From a virus: a stretch of 35,976 nt of DNA. This document shows, one piece after another, positions 8,894 to 16,016 of the stretch. How positions within the stretch are numbered: the stretch's first letter is position 1; the number at the start of each line of letters is the position of its first letter. Location of the stretch: IMG/VR virus record IMGVR_UViG_3300025770_000830, positions 1 through 35,976 of that record; one strand, 5' to 3'. Under the pieces are notes generated by a model that saw nothing but the letters and a program-made list of their open reading frames with translations, did not search any database and was not told the DNA's origin. The position numbers were made by a program, and so were the translations under genes.

Positions 8894-10039
8894 ATGCCAT
8901 CACGCAGAGTCAGAGAAGACCACAAGGAATATAGAGATATCGTCAAGGGAAACGTTGACGAGAAGTTAAAGAAACATATTAAGGGTGGTCAACGGATAAC
9001 AAGACGAGGCAAAGACTTCGTGGTGGTTCGTGTACCTCATGTGGAATTACCGAATTTCAGATTTGGAAGACCATCGAATGGAGAGGGTATAGGAAATGGT
9101 GAAGCTGACGTCGGTGATGAGGTCGGTGACGGTCCACCACAAGATGGTGGCAACGAACCAGGTGAAGGTGGAAATGGAGATGGAGAACATGAAATAGATG
9201 TTGGGATAAGCATGGATGCTTATTTTGACATGATAGGTGAAGAACTTCAACTTCCAAATCTACTACCAAAGGAAAATGGTGACTTGGTGAAGGAGAAAAT
9301 AAAGTGGAATCGCATTGCCAAGGTCGGAAACAACAGTCTCCTCCACAAGAGACGAACACTCAAGAATGCGTTTAAACGAATTATCTCCGTTGGAGAATTT
9401 GATCCAATGGATGTATCAAACGTATATCCAATTAAGGAAGATATGGAATATAGAAGTTGGAGCTCCGTTGAAGTTCCAGATACCAACGCAGCTATCTTTT
9501 TTGTTGCGGACATATCCGCAAGCATGAGTCAAGACAAACGAGACTTAATCAGAGAGTTATGTTGGTATTTGGAAAATTGGATTGAAAGGTTTTATCAAGA
9601 AACTCAGAGGAAGTATATCGTCCATGATCATGTTGCCCAAGAAGTCGACCAAGAGAAATTCTACAAGTATCAGAGTGGTGGTGGAACTCAAATCAGTAGT
9701 GCGTTTGAATTGGTGAATGATGTCATAGAAAAAGCATTTCCATTGAACGAGTGGAACATTTACGTATTTTATTTAAGTGATGGTGAGAACTTTGGTGATG
9801 ACAACGAATTGTGTGTTGAACATCTTAAGAAGATGCAAAAGTATGCCAATTTAATTGGAATCACCGAGGTAAAGGCAGTTCGTAGCTGGGCAACTTTCCT
9901 ACCTCACATAAAAAATCGGATTAATAGTGGGTCACTAGACCCCAGTAAAATAGCAACGGCATCAATCGAAGGACCAGGTGACGTACTCAAGGCATTGCAG
10001 ACTTTGCTGACCCCCGCAGAGGATGAAGTTCCGTTTTAA
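8894..10039 (+). CDS. yeaH: YeaH/DUF444 von Willebrand factor A-like protein
   Basis: A 381-residue member of the DUF444 (YeaH) family, partner of PrkA in bacteria. The N-terminus RRVREDHKEYRDIVKGNVDE and RITRRGKDFVVVRVPHVELP matches the YeaH opening. Residues 60-100 are a Gly/Asp/Asn-rich linker. The VWA domain carries a MIDAS DISAS (206-210) after a hydrophobic strand and the GGGTQISSA segment (262-270). A short C-terminal tail follows the VWA domain. E. coli YeaH is about 427 residues, so this copy is somewhat compact. No Shine-Dalgarno precedes the ATG; a TATTTATAAT box ends 4 bases upstream. DUF444 proteins are thought to be substrates or adaptors of PrkA. The gene follows prkA by 35 bases and leads into spoVR 9 bases on. 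Function in the phage is unknown. Confidence 0.93.
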   Translation: MPSRRVREDHKEYRDIVKGNVDEKLKKHIKGGQRITRRGKDFVVVRVPHVELPNFRFGRPSNGEGIGNGEADVGDEVGDGPPQDGGNEPGEGGNGDGEHEIDVGISMDAYFDMIGEELQLPNLLPKENGDLVKEKIKWNRIAKVGNNSLLHKRRTLKNAFKRIISVGEFDPMDVSNVYPIKEDMEYRSWSSVEVPDTNAAIFFVADISASMSQDKRDLIRELCWYLENWIERFYQETQRKYIVHDHVAQEVDQEKFYKYQSGGGTQISSAFELVNDVIEKAFPLNEWNIYVFYLSDGENFGDDNELCVEHLKKMQKYANLIGITEVKAVRSWATFLPHIKNRINSGSLDPSKIATASIEGPGDVLKALQTLLTPAEDEVPF

Positions 10040-10048
10040 GGATTGGTT

Positions 10049-11614
10049 ATGGGAATAGCATGGGAAAGTGACAAACTCCAACAAGGTGTATGCAAGGAAT
10101 TGGCAGAGCAAATTCCCGATGTACTCAAGGCATGTTCGGATAATGGACTTGATCCATATCCTCTATGTATTGAAGAATTTGATGCAGATGAGATTGTTGA
10201 GATTGCGGCGTATGGTGGATTCCCAGTAAGGTATCCACACTTCTCATTCGGACAGCAGTTTGAACAATTACATCATCAGTATCACCACGGCATGGGCAAG
10301 ATTTATGAGATGGTGGTCAATACAGATCCAACTTATATGTACTTGCAGAGAAATAATCCGTTGGTGGATAATTTGACGGTGGTTGCCCATGCAACCGCAC
10401 ATAGTGATTTTTTTAAGAACAATATTATGTTCAAACACACGAATCGGAACATGATGAACGTAATGGCAAACCATAGTCATAAGATACGCAAGTACATGGA
10501 TAGGTTCGGTAGGAAGAAGGTTAAGGATTTTCTTAATGCGGCTCTTGCTGTTGGTGATTTGATTGATCCATCCTTGTGCTATCGTGAAAGTACGTGGAAA
10601 AAATCAAGGAAGTTTAATTTTGAGGATAGAAAACCACGTGAACACGTTTCACGAATTGAAACAAAAGAGTATATGGACAAGTGGGTAAACCCACAAGAAT
10701 ATATTGATAAGCAACGACGTGACCGAGAGGAGAAGCATAGACTAGCAGAGAATAAATTTCCAGTTCGCCCCGAGCGCGATATTATGTTGATGATAATTAA
10801 TTTTGTTCGGCTTGAACCCTGGCAACAAAATATTCTTAGCATGATTCGAGACGAGTCTCTATACTATCGTCCACAAGGAATGACCAAGGTTCTTAATGAG
10901 GGGTGGGCAAGTTATTGGGATTCTTATATTATGGCATCATGTAATTTTGCAGGAGATGAAGGAATCTTTGATTATGCAAAACATCATGCAGGTGTCCTCG
11001 GCGGAAAATATAACATGAACAACCCATATAAACTTGGGAATACTTTGTTGCGTGATATTGAAGATCGATGGAACAAGGGTAGATTCGGCACGGAGTATGA
11101 AATGTGCGAAGATGCCGAGAAACTTAGGAATTGGGATTTGAAGTTAAACAAGGGGCGTGAGAAGTTATTTGAAGTGCGTGAGAACTATAACGATGTTACC
11201 TTCTTGAACGAATTTTTCACCCGGGATTTTTGTGATAAGTACAAGTATTTTGAATATGCGTTGGATAAGGACACCAACAAATATGTGGTTGTTAGTAAAG
11301 ACCACAAGAAAATCAAACAGAAGTTGATTGACAGACATGTGAACATGGGGATGCCAGTTATATACATGGAGAACATGAAATACAATACGCATGAGATTTT
11401 ACTTAGACATGAGTTTGAAGGAAGACCATTGGATTTGAAATATGCAACGGGAACGATGGCATATCTCCACGAGATTATACAGAAACCGATTAATATTTTG
11501 ACAAACGACGTCATGGAAGAAGGTTACGGTAGTGAAAAGGAAACGGTTGAAGTTGAGGTTAGGTATCGTTATGAAAATGGTGAGATGAAACGATACGAGG
11601 GTAGCAAAGTTTAA
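10049..11614 (+). CDS. spoVR: SpoVR/YcgB-family protein
   Basis: A 521-residue SpoVR-family protein. AAGG at 10038-10041 supports ATG 10049 rather than the TTG two codons upstream. Family signatures include LEPWQQNILSMIRDESLYY, GMTKVLNEGWASYWDSYIM, HHAGVLGGKYNMNNPYKLGN, the FFTRDFCDKYKYFEY segment and FEGRPLDLKYATGTMAYLHE near the C-terminus. Length is close to E. coli YcgB (about 510). SpoVR is needed for Bacillus spore cortex formation and is widespread in non-sporulating bacteria, where it is usually linked with prkA and yeaH; its biochemical activity is not settled. The conserved HHxx and NEGWA regions look intact. Its presence downstream of prkA-yeaH means the whole bacterial triad has been retained as a unit. 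Confidence 0.94.
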   Translation: MGIAWESDKLQQGVCKELAEQIPDVLKACSDNGLDPYPLCIEEFDADEIVEIAAYGGFPVRYPHFSFGQQFEQLHHQYHHGMGKIYEMVVNTDPTYMYLQRNNPLVDNLTVVAHATAHSDFFKNNIMFKHTNRNMMNVMANHSHKIRKYMDRFGRKKVKDFLNAALAVGDLIDPSLCYRESTWKKSRKFNFEDRKPREHVSRIETKEYMDKWVNPQEYIDKQRRDREEKHRLAENKFPVRPERDIMLMIINFVRLEPWQQNILSMIRDESLYYRPQGMTKVLNEGWASYWDSYIMASCNFAGDEGIFDYAKHHAGVLGGKYNMNNPYKLGNTLLRDIEDRWNKGRFGTEYEMCEDAEKLRNWDLKLNKGREKLFEVRENYNDVTFLNEFFTRDFCDKYKYFEYALDKDTNKYVVVSKDHKKIKQKLIDRHVNMGMPVIYMENMKYNTHEILLRHEFEGRPLDLKYATGTMAYLHEIIQKPINILTNDVMEEGYGSEKETVEVEVRYRYENGEMKRYEGSKV

Positions 11615-11619
11615 CACAC

Positions 11620-12402
11620 GTGTTTTCAGAGAACGAAATATACTGCACGGACAATTTGAAGTTTCTGTGCAACTTGGATTTCAATTATATCAATTTGATT
11701 TATTGTGATATATTGTATGGAACTGGAAAGAAGTTCAAAGATTATGATGACCTTCCACCGGAAAAGACTGCAATTGAAGAACACTATATACCAAGACTGA
11801 AGGAAATGCATCGTGTATTGACGGACACCGGAACGATATGTTTGCAAATGGATTTGCGTATTGTTCATTGGATACGAAATATAATGGATGACATATTCGG
11901 TTATGAAAACTTTAGAAATCAGATTGTGGTGAAATTTAATATTGGAGGCCGAGGCAAACGAGAGTTCGCAAAAAAGCACGACTATATAATAGTATACACG
12001 AAGTCCGATGAGTTTGTATTTAATGACATGGACATCAGAGTTCCATACAAGTCTGTCATCAGCAAGAAGCAAGACAGACCCAACATCACCGAAGAGAAAT
12101 TAAAAATTGGGACGATACCTACAAATGTTTGGGATGACATTCCATCTGGGTTAAAAGTCAAAAAGGCAACTGACTATTATAGTGAAAAACACCCGAAGAT
12201 TTTGGAAAGAATTATCAAGGCAAGTAGTAACGAAGGTGACTTGGTTGGTGACTTTTATTGCGGAAGTGGAACAACTTTCGCAGTTGCTAAGTCGTTGAAT
12301 CGTAGGTTCATCGGATGCGATTTAAACCAACGTGCGGTAGATGTTTCGAGGGACAGAATTGATGATAAAATAAGTCAATTATTTTCCTTGCAAACCACAT
12401 AA
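11620..12402 (+). CDS. DNA N4/N6 methyltransferase with unusual DILY motif
   Basis: A 260-residue enzyme in the N4-cytosine/N6-adenine MTase family (PF01555 type). Motif order is catalytic motif IV first (IYCDILYGTG, residues 27-36), then motif I at the C-terminal side (VGDFYCGSGTTFAVAKSL), the beta-class arrangement. The SAM pocket motif is canonical and EKHPKILERIIKASS precedes it as expected. Motif IV reads Asp-Ile-Leu-Tyr rather than Asp-Pro-Pro-Tyr. The start is a GTG 5 bases after the spoVR stop, without a convincing Shine-Dalgarno; no later start would preserve motif IV. It may mark phage DNA against restriction. No partner restriction enzyme is visible. The family is clear; activity is less certain because of the altered motif. 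Confidence 0.85.
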   Translation: MFSENEIYCTDNLKFLCNLDFNYINLIYCDILYGTGKKFKDYDDLPPEKTAIEEHYIPRLKEMHRVLTDTGTICLQMDLRIVHWIRNIMDDIFGYENFRNQIVVKFNIGGRGKREFAKKHDYIIVYTKSDEFVFNDMDIRVPYKSVISKKQDRPNITEEKLKIGTIPTNVWDDIPSGLKVKKATDYYSEKHPKILERIIKASSNEGDLVGDFYCGSGTTFAVAKSLNRRFIGCDLNQRAVDVSRDRIDDKISQLFSLQTT

Positions 12403-12417
12403 AATATGTGCTATTAT
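12388..12417 (+). promoter_or_regulatory. Possible promoter before the 12428 leader peptide
   Basis: TTGCAA (12388-12393) and TATTAT (12412-12417) are spaced by 18 bases, followed by a TATTTATAT tract that runs directly into the ATG at 12428. The predicted transcript start is about 12424, again next to a start codon. The -35 box is weak, so this is a tentative call. Confidence 0.35.
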
Positions 12418-12427
12418 ATATTTATAT

Positions 12428-12453
12428 ATGAGCATTAATTCGTTAATACTCAT
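12428..12453 (+). promoter_or_regulatory. RNA hairpin with TTCG loop
   Basis: Arms ATGAGCATTAA (12428-12438) and TTAATACTCAT (12443-12453) pair over 11 positions with one C-A mismatch, closing a TTCG tetraloop. There is no T-tract after it, so it is more likely a 5' mRNA structure than a terminator. If the leader peptide is real, its start codon is inside the stem. Confidence 0.5.
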
Positions 12454-12490
12454 CACACACAAACACACACAAAAAGGAATAGAAAAATGA
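12428..12490 (+). CDS. Putative 20-codon leader peptide overlapping the next gene
   Basis: A short frame, MSINSLILITHKHTQKGIEK, starts directly after TATTTATAT and stops with TGA at 12488-12490, sharing ATGA with the start of the 77-residue gene at 12487. The first 26 bases also form a hairpin. This geometry suits translational coupling or a regulatory leader. It is too short to judge by composition, and the CA-rich stretch could simply be an untranslated leader. Confidence 0.35.
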   Translation: MSINSLILITHKHTQKGIEK

Positions 12491-12720
12491 TTAATACAAC
12501 TAATCAAAATCCGAATGCATATGCTATTCGGTTGGAAGTACTAAAGAACGCAAAAGACCTAGTTTGGGATGCGTGGCACATGAAGAATAACGAAGCAGAG
12601 CGAAATGCCGAGAATAGTGAATCTTCATTCGTAATGCCACCACAACCATCCACAAAGGATGTCCTTGATACTGCGGCTCAATTGTACGACTTCGTGCAAA
12701 ATCACGGAAAAAGTTCTTAA
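12487..12720 (+). CDS. Small acidic/polar protein of unknown function
   Basis: A 77-residue protein with an AAGGA Shine-Dalgarno at 12474-12478. It reads as two helices (YAIRLEVLKNAKDLVWDAWH and DVLDTAAQLYDFVQNHG) joined by a polar, Pro-containing linker. No Cys, membrane segment or known motif is visible. It lies directly before the single-stranded DNA-binding protein gene, which has its own promoter. Small helical proteins of this sort are common near replication genes of T4-like marine phages; I do not recognise a function. Confidence 0.65.
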   Translation: MINTTNQNPNAYAIRLEVLKNAKDLVWDAWHMKNNEAERNAENSESSFVMPPQPSTKDVLDTAAQLYDFVQNHGKSS

Positions 12721-12736
12721 TAAAGTATGATTCTTG

Positions 12737-12765
12737 TTGACGAAAGTCAATGTGAAGAGTATTAT
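12737..12765 (+). promoter_or_regulatory. Sigma70-like promoter for the gp32-like SSB gene
   Basis: TTGACG (12737-12742), a 17-base spacer and TATTAT (12760-12765) make a strong sigma70-type promoter. The transcript would start near 12772, giving a leader of about 38 bases with a TGGAG Shine-Dalgarno before ATG 12810. Seen directly in sequence; activity is inferred. Confidence 0.6.
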
Positions 12766-12809
12766 ATTATGAATATTAATAAACAATAACAAATGGAGTA
12801 TATAAAAAA

Positions 12810-13634
12810 ATGGCTATTGACTTAGACAAAATTAAATCGAGACTTTCAAGTCTCGCACAGAGCAACAACCGCACGAACTATCAGTGGAAACCCCAACCGG
12901 GTAAGCAACAAGTTCGTATTGTTCCCTACAAGCATCAACCCGATAATCCGTTCATTGAACTGTATTTTCATTATGGTATCAACAATCGGACTTATCTTTC
13001 CCCTGTATCATTTGGTCGACCAGACCCAATCGTAGAGTTTGCGGAAAAGTTGAAACGCAGTGGTGACAAGGATGACTATCGTATGGGGCGTTCTTTAATG
13101 CCCAAGATGCGTACGTTTGTCCCCGTTATTGTTCGTGGGGAAGAAGCAGAAGGAGTAAAGTTCTGGGGATTCGGAAAGGAAGTTTATCAAGAACTTCTAG
13201 GAGTAATCGCAGATCCCGACTACGGAGACATCACAGACCCTACAAATGGTCGTGACATCACCATCGAGTTCCTTACTGCTGAAGAAGCCGGTCGCTCGTT
13301 CCCAAAAACCAATATTCGTGTAAAACCGAATACGTCTCCCATCTCGGAAGACAAAAATGTTCTCACTAATGTTTCCACCAACCAAACTGAGGTAACGGAA
13401 ATTTACCAAGAACTCAGTTATGATGAGTTGAAGGAAGCATTGGAGAAGTGGGTGAGTGGTGAATCGGAAGATACACCCCCCGCAGAGTCCGTTGAAACTG
13501 GAACTGACGTTACGGTTGAATCCACGGAAACTAAGGTTAAGCATCCCACAGGTGCCACTACTGAAAAGAGTGGTCTAAACACAGCAGCCACAGAAGATGT
13601 GGAGGCTGCGTTTGAAGAGTTGTTTAAGTCTTAA
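12810..13634 (+). CDS. gp32-like single-stranded DNA-binding protein
   Basis: A 274-residue protein resembling T4 gp32-type SSBs of marine myoviruses. After a short N-terminal helix (AIDLDKIKSRLSSLAQ) comes the OB-type core with VRIVPYKHQPDNPFIELYFH, SFGRPDPIVEFAEKLKRSG, MRTFVPVIVRGEE and GVKFWGFGKEVYQELLG. The C-terminal 75 residues are Ser/Thr/Glu-rich and end in an acidic helix (DVEAAFEELFKS), the usual protein-interaction tail of SSBs. The protein contains no cysteine, so it lacks the zinc site of T4 gp32. It is followed by a strong hairpin and then uvsX, the classic replication/recombination pairing. It coats ssDNA and organises UvsX, helicase and polymerase at forks. Confidence 0.85.
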   Translation: MAIDLDKIKSRLSSLAQSNNRTNYQWKPQPGKQQVRIVPYKHQPDNPFIELYFHYGINNRTYLSPVSFGRPDPIVEFAEKLKRSGDKDDYRMGRSLMPKMRTFVPVIVRGEEAEGVKFWGFGKEVYQELLGVIADPDYGDITDPTNGRDITIEFLTAEEAGRSFPKTNIRVKPNTSPISEDKNVLTNVSTNQTEVTEIYQELSYDELKEALEKWVSGESEDTPPAESVETGTDVTVESTETKVKHPTGATTEKSGLNTAATEDVEAAFEELFKS

Positions 13635-13654
13635 GATTAGGAATGGAACTATTT

Positions 13655-13683
13655 GCGATGCGGAGATTTATGTCTCCCATCGC
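13655..13683 (+). terminator. Strong hairpin between gp32-like gene and uvsX
   Basis: GCGATG (13655-13660) and GGAGA (13662-13666) pair with TCTCC (13673-13677) and CATCGC (13678-13683), an 11-bp stem with one bulged C and a TTTATG loop. The downstream tract (TTATGGTTTGTT) is only moderately T-rich. It may be a partial terminator that sets the gp32:uvsX ratio, or a processing/mRNA-stability element. Confidence 0.5.
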
Positions 13684-13715
13684 TTATGGTTTGTTCTGTA
13701 AAAAGGAAAATACAT

Positions 13716-14876
13716 ATGGCGAAAAAGAAAGAAGTTAAGCCTACAAGCAAGTCGGATGATCTCGCAACGGTCCTTGCCGAAAGTTTGAATAAGGCATATA
13801 AGGATGAAGGCAAGGTTGCCTTTTTCTTGAGTGAGGGTGATGACCCCTCACTTATTACCGATTGGATCTCAACTGGTAGTAGTCTTCTTGACTTAGCCAT
13901 CTCCAATCGTCCTGACGGAGGAATTCCCGTTGGTAGGATTATGGAAATTACTGGACTTGAGCAAAGTGGCAAGAGTCTAGTGTCAGGTCATTTGCTTGCA
14001 TCTACTCAAAAGAAGGGAGGTGTTGCGGTATTGATTGATACCGAGACAAGTGTATCTGCGGAATATTTGAGGGCAATCGGTGTGGATACGGACAAACTTT
14101 TGTATGTACACGTGGACACAGTTGAAGATATTTTTGCAACGATTGACAATATCATAGCAACAATTAGAAAGTCCGACAGGGATAGACTTGTTACGATTGT
14201 AACGGATAGTGTTTCCGCCGCATCAACCAAAGTTGAGATGGCCACGGATTACACCAAGGATGGATATGCCACCACCAAAGCAATCCTAATCAGCAAGGCA
14301 ATGAGAAAACTGACCTCCACGATTGGACGTCAAAGAATTGCACTTGTGTTTACCAACCAACTCCGTCAGAAGATGGGAGTTATGTTTGGTGATCCGTGGA
14401 CTACGAGTGGTGGTAAAGCACTTGCTTTCCACGCAAGTGTTCGTGTGCGACTGAAGAACCTTGGACAGATTAAACAAGGGTCTACAACCGAGGTCATCGG
14501 AAATAAGTGCGAGGCAACCGTAGTTAAGAATAGAATGGGCCCACCACAACGTAAGGCCGCATTTGAGATTTATTTCAACCGAGGGGTTGATGATATTGGA
14601 AGTTGGATAAACACACTGAAGACTCACAAGATTTTCAAGCAAGGGGGTGCATATTATTCCTATACCGATGACAAAGGAAACGATCATAAGTTTATGGCAA
14701 AGGATTTTCCCGAAATGCTTCGGGACGAAGAACTCAAGAAAGAACTTTATCAAAAGATTTGTGACAAGACTATCATGGAATACTCCACCGCAAATAGTGT
14801 GGTGGACGAGGACGTGGAGTTTGAGGGTAATGATGAAATTGCCGAAAAAGAATTGGCCTCCGTTGATAATGAGTGA
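13716..14876 (+). CDS. uvsX: UvsX/RecA-family recombinase
   Basis: The start at ATG 13716 is chosen because AAAAGGA (13701-13707) sits at proper spacing; an upstream in-frame TTG would begin inside the hairpin. This gives 386 residues. The RecA core has Walker A GLEQSGKS (80-87) after PVGRIMEITG, an E-T sensor (VLIDTETSVS), a Walker B-like strand (LVTIVTDSVSAAS), and the L2-adjacent FTNQLRQKMGVMFG and GGKALAFHASVRVRL segments. The C-terminal tail is acidic. It forms filaments on ssDNA coated by the gp32-like SSB and drives strand exchange and recombination-dependent replication. Its length is like T4 UvsX (391). It overlaps the next gene by 8 bases. Confidence 0.93.
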   Translation: MAKKKEVKPTSKSDDLATVLAESLNKAYKDEGKVAFFLSEGDDPSLITDWISTGSSLLDLAISNRPDGGIPVGRIMEITGLEQSGKSLVSGHLLASTQKKGGVAVLIDTETSVSAEYLRAIGVDTDKLLYVHVDTVEDIFATIDNIIATIRKSDRDRLVTIVTDSVSAASTKVEMATDYTKDGYATTKAILISKAMRKLTSTIGRQRIALVFTNQLRQKMGVMFGDPWTTSGGKALAFHASVRVRLKNLGQIKQGSTTEVIGNKCEATVVKNRMGPPQRKAAFEIYFNRGVDDIGSWINTLKTHKIFKQGGAYYSYTDDKGNDHKFMAKDFPEMLRDEELKKELYQKICDKTIMEYSTANSVVDEDVEFEGNDEIAEKELASVDNE

Positions 14877-15951
14877 TAAGACTCGCATATTTAGTTTGTT
14901 CGAAGAATTCAGTGAAGAGCAGAAGAACGAATTAAGTCATGACCGACACTTGAACAGTGATGCCCTCTTGATAGATGGGATGAACACTTTCATGCGAGTC
15001 TGGACAATGTACCCAACCACGAATGATAACGGTGAACACATTGGTGGATTTACTGGATTTCTAAAGAGCATAGGACATGCAATTCGGTTACTCAAACCCT
15101 CAAGGTGTATAGTTGTGTTTGATGGCAAGGGGGGAAGTCAACGGAGGAGGAAGATTTTCTCAGACTACAAGATGAAAAAGAATGTGAGGTTTCGTGTAAA
15201 CCGAGCAATGAGTCTAGATATGAATCGTGATGAAGAGTCGGATTCAATGAAAACTCAAATCGTTAAATTGGTTCAATATCTGAATCTATTACCAGTTACG
15301 ACAATATGTGTGGATAATGTCGAGGCAGACGACGTGCTTGCGTTCCTGGCATTGTCAAAGTTTGAGATGAATGGAAACAAGTCAACTATAATGAGCACGG
15401 ACAAGGACTTCCTTCAGTTGGTGAGTAACAAGACTTCGGTGTACAGTCCTACGAAACGAACTATTTACGTACCAGAAAAGGTAAATCATGAATATGGCAT
15501 TCATCCGAACAATTTTTTGTTGTATAGAATGATTGATGGTGACCGTGGTGATAATATCGATGGTATAAAGGGTGCGGGTGATAAGAAAATTAAAACTGCA
15601 TTTCCGTGCCTCGCAGATGAACAAGAAGTGCTACTTTCGGAATTGGAGACGATTGCCACGCAGAATGCGAAGAAAATGCCGTTTTATAAGACTTTTCTAA
15701 CGGAAGAGAATCAGAAACTTTTAAAACGGAATCGCAAGTTAATGCAATTGACCGACACTATTTTACCCGCAAGTATGCAAACCAAGATACTTGATCATGT
15801 GGATACACCCGTAACTCAATTAAATAAATTTGAGTTCAGTAAAAAGTTCGCAGAAGACCAAGCTTGGGCTGCGTTTCCCAATCACCATAACTGGCTTATG
15901 GAAACTTGGACTGTTCTGAACAACTACGCAATTTCCGACTCTTCGGTATAA
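14869..15951 (+). CDS. RNase H / 5'-3' exonuclease (FEN/PIN family)
   Basis: ATG 14869 overlaps the uvsX stop and gives 360 residues. The PIN-like nuclease motifs are in order: ALLIDGMNTFMRVW (32-45), IVVFDGKGGSQRRRKI (81-96), a VEADDVLAFLAL acidic pair, MSTDKDFLQLV, and the helix-hairpin-helix region MIDGDRGDNIDGIKGAGDKK. These are the acidic metal-binding clusters of T4 RNase H and PolA-type 5' nucleases. It would remove RNA primers and flaps during lagging-strand synthesis. This complements the upstream polymerase, which lacks a 5' nuclease domain. The C-terminal 100 residues are less conserved and may contact SSB or clamp. Confidence 0.9.
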   Translation: MSDKTRIFSLFEEFSEEQKNELSHDRHLNSDALLIDGMNTFMRVWTMYPTTNDNGEHIGGFTGFLKSIGHAIRLLKPSRCIVVFDGKGGSQRRRKIFSDYKMKKNVRFRVNRAMSLDMNRDEESDSMKTQIVKLVQYLNLLPVTTICVDNVEADDVLAFLALSKFEMNGNKSTIMSTDKDFLQLVSNKTSVYSPTKRTIYVPEKVNHEYGIHPNNFLLYRMIDGDRGDNIDGIKGAGDKKIKTAFPCLADEQEVLLSELETIATQNAKKMPFYKTFLTEENQKLLKRNRKLMQLTDTILPASMQTKILDHVDTPVTQLNKFEFSKKFAEDQAWAAFPNHHNWLMETWTVLNNYAISDSSV

Positions 15952-16016
15952 TTTGATATTTTGTGAAGAAAAACCTTGAACAAATCACAAGAGTTTGGTA
16001 AGGTAGGGTATATTAA

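Noticed and set aside
14647-14868. N-terminal extension of the 5' nuclease to 434 residues
   Set aside because: The extension lies inside uvsX in another frame and has no Shine-Dalgarno. ATG 14869 directly precedes the conserved nuclease core.
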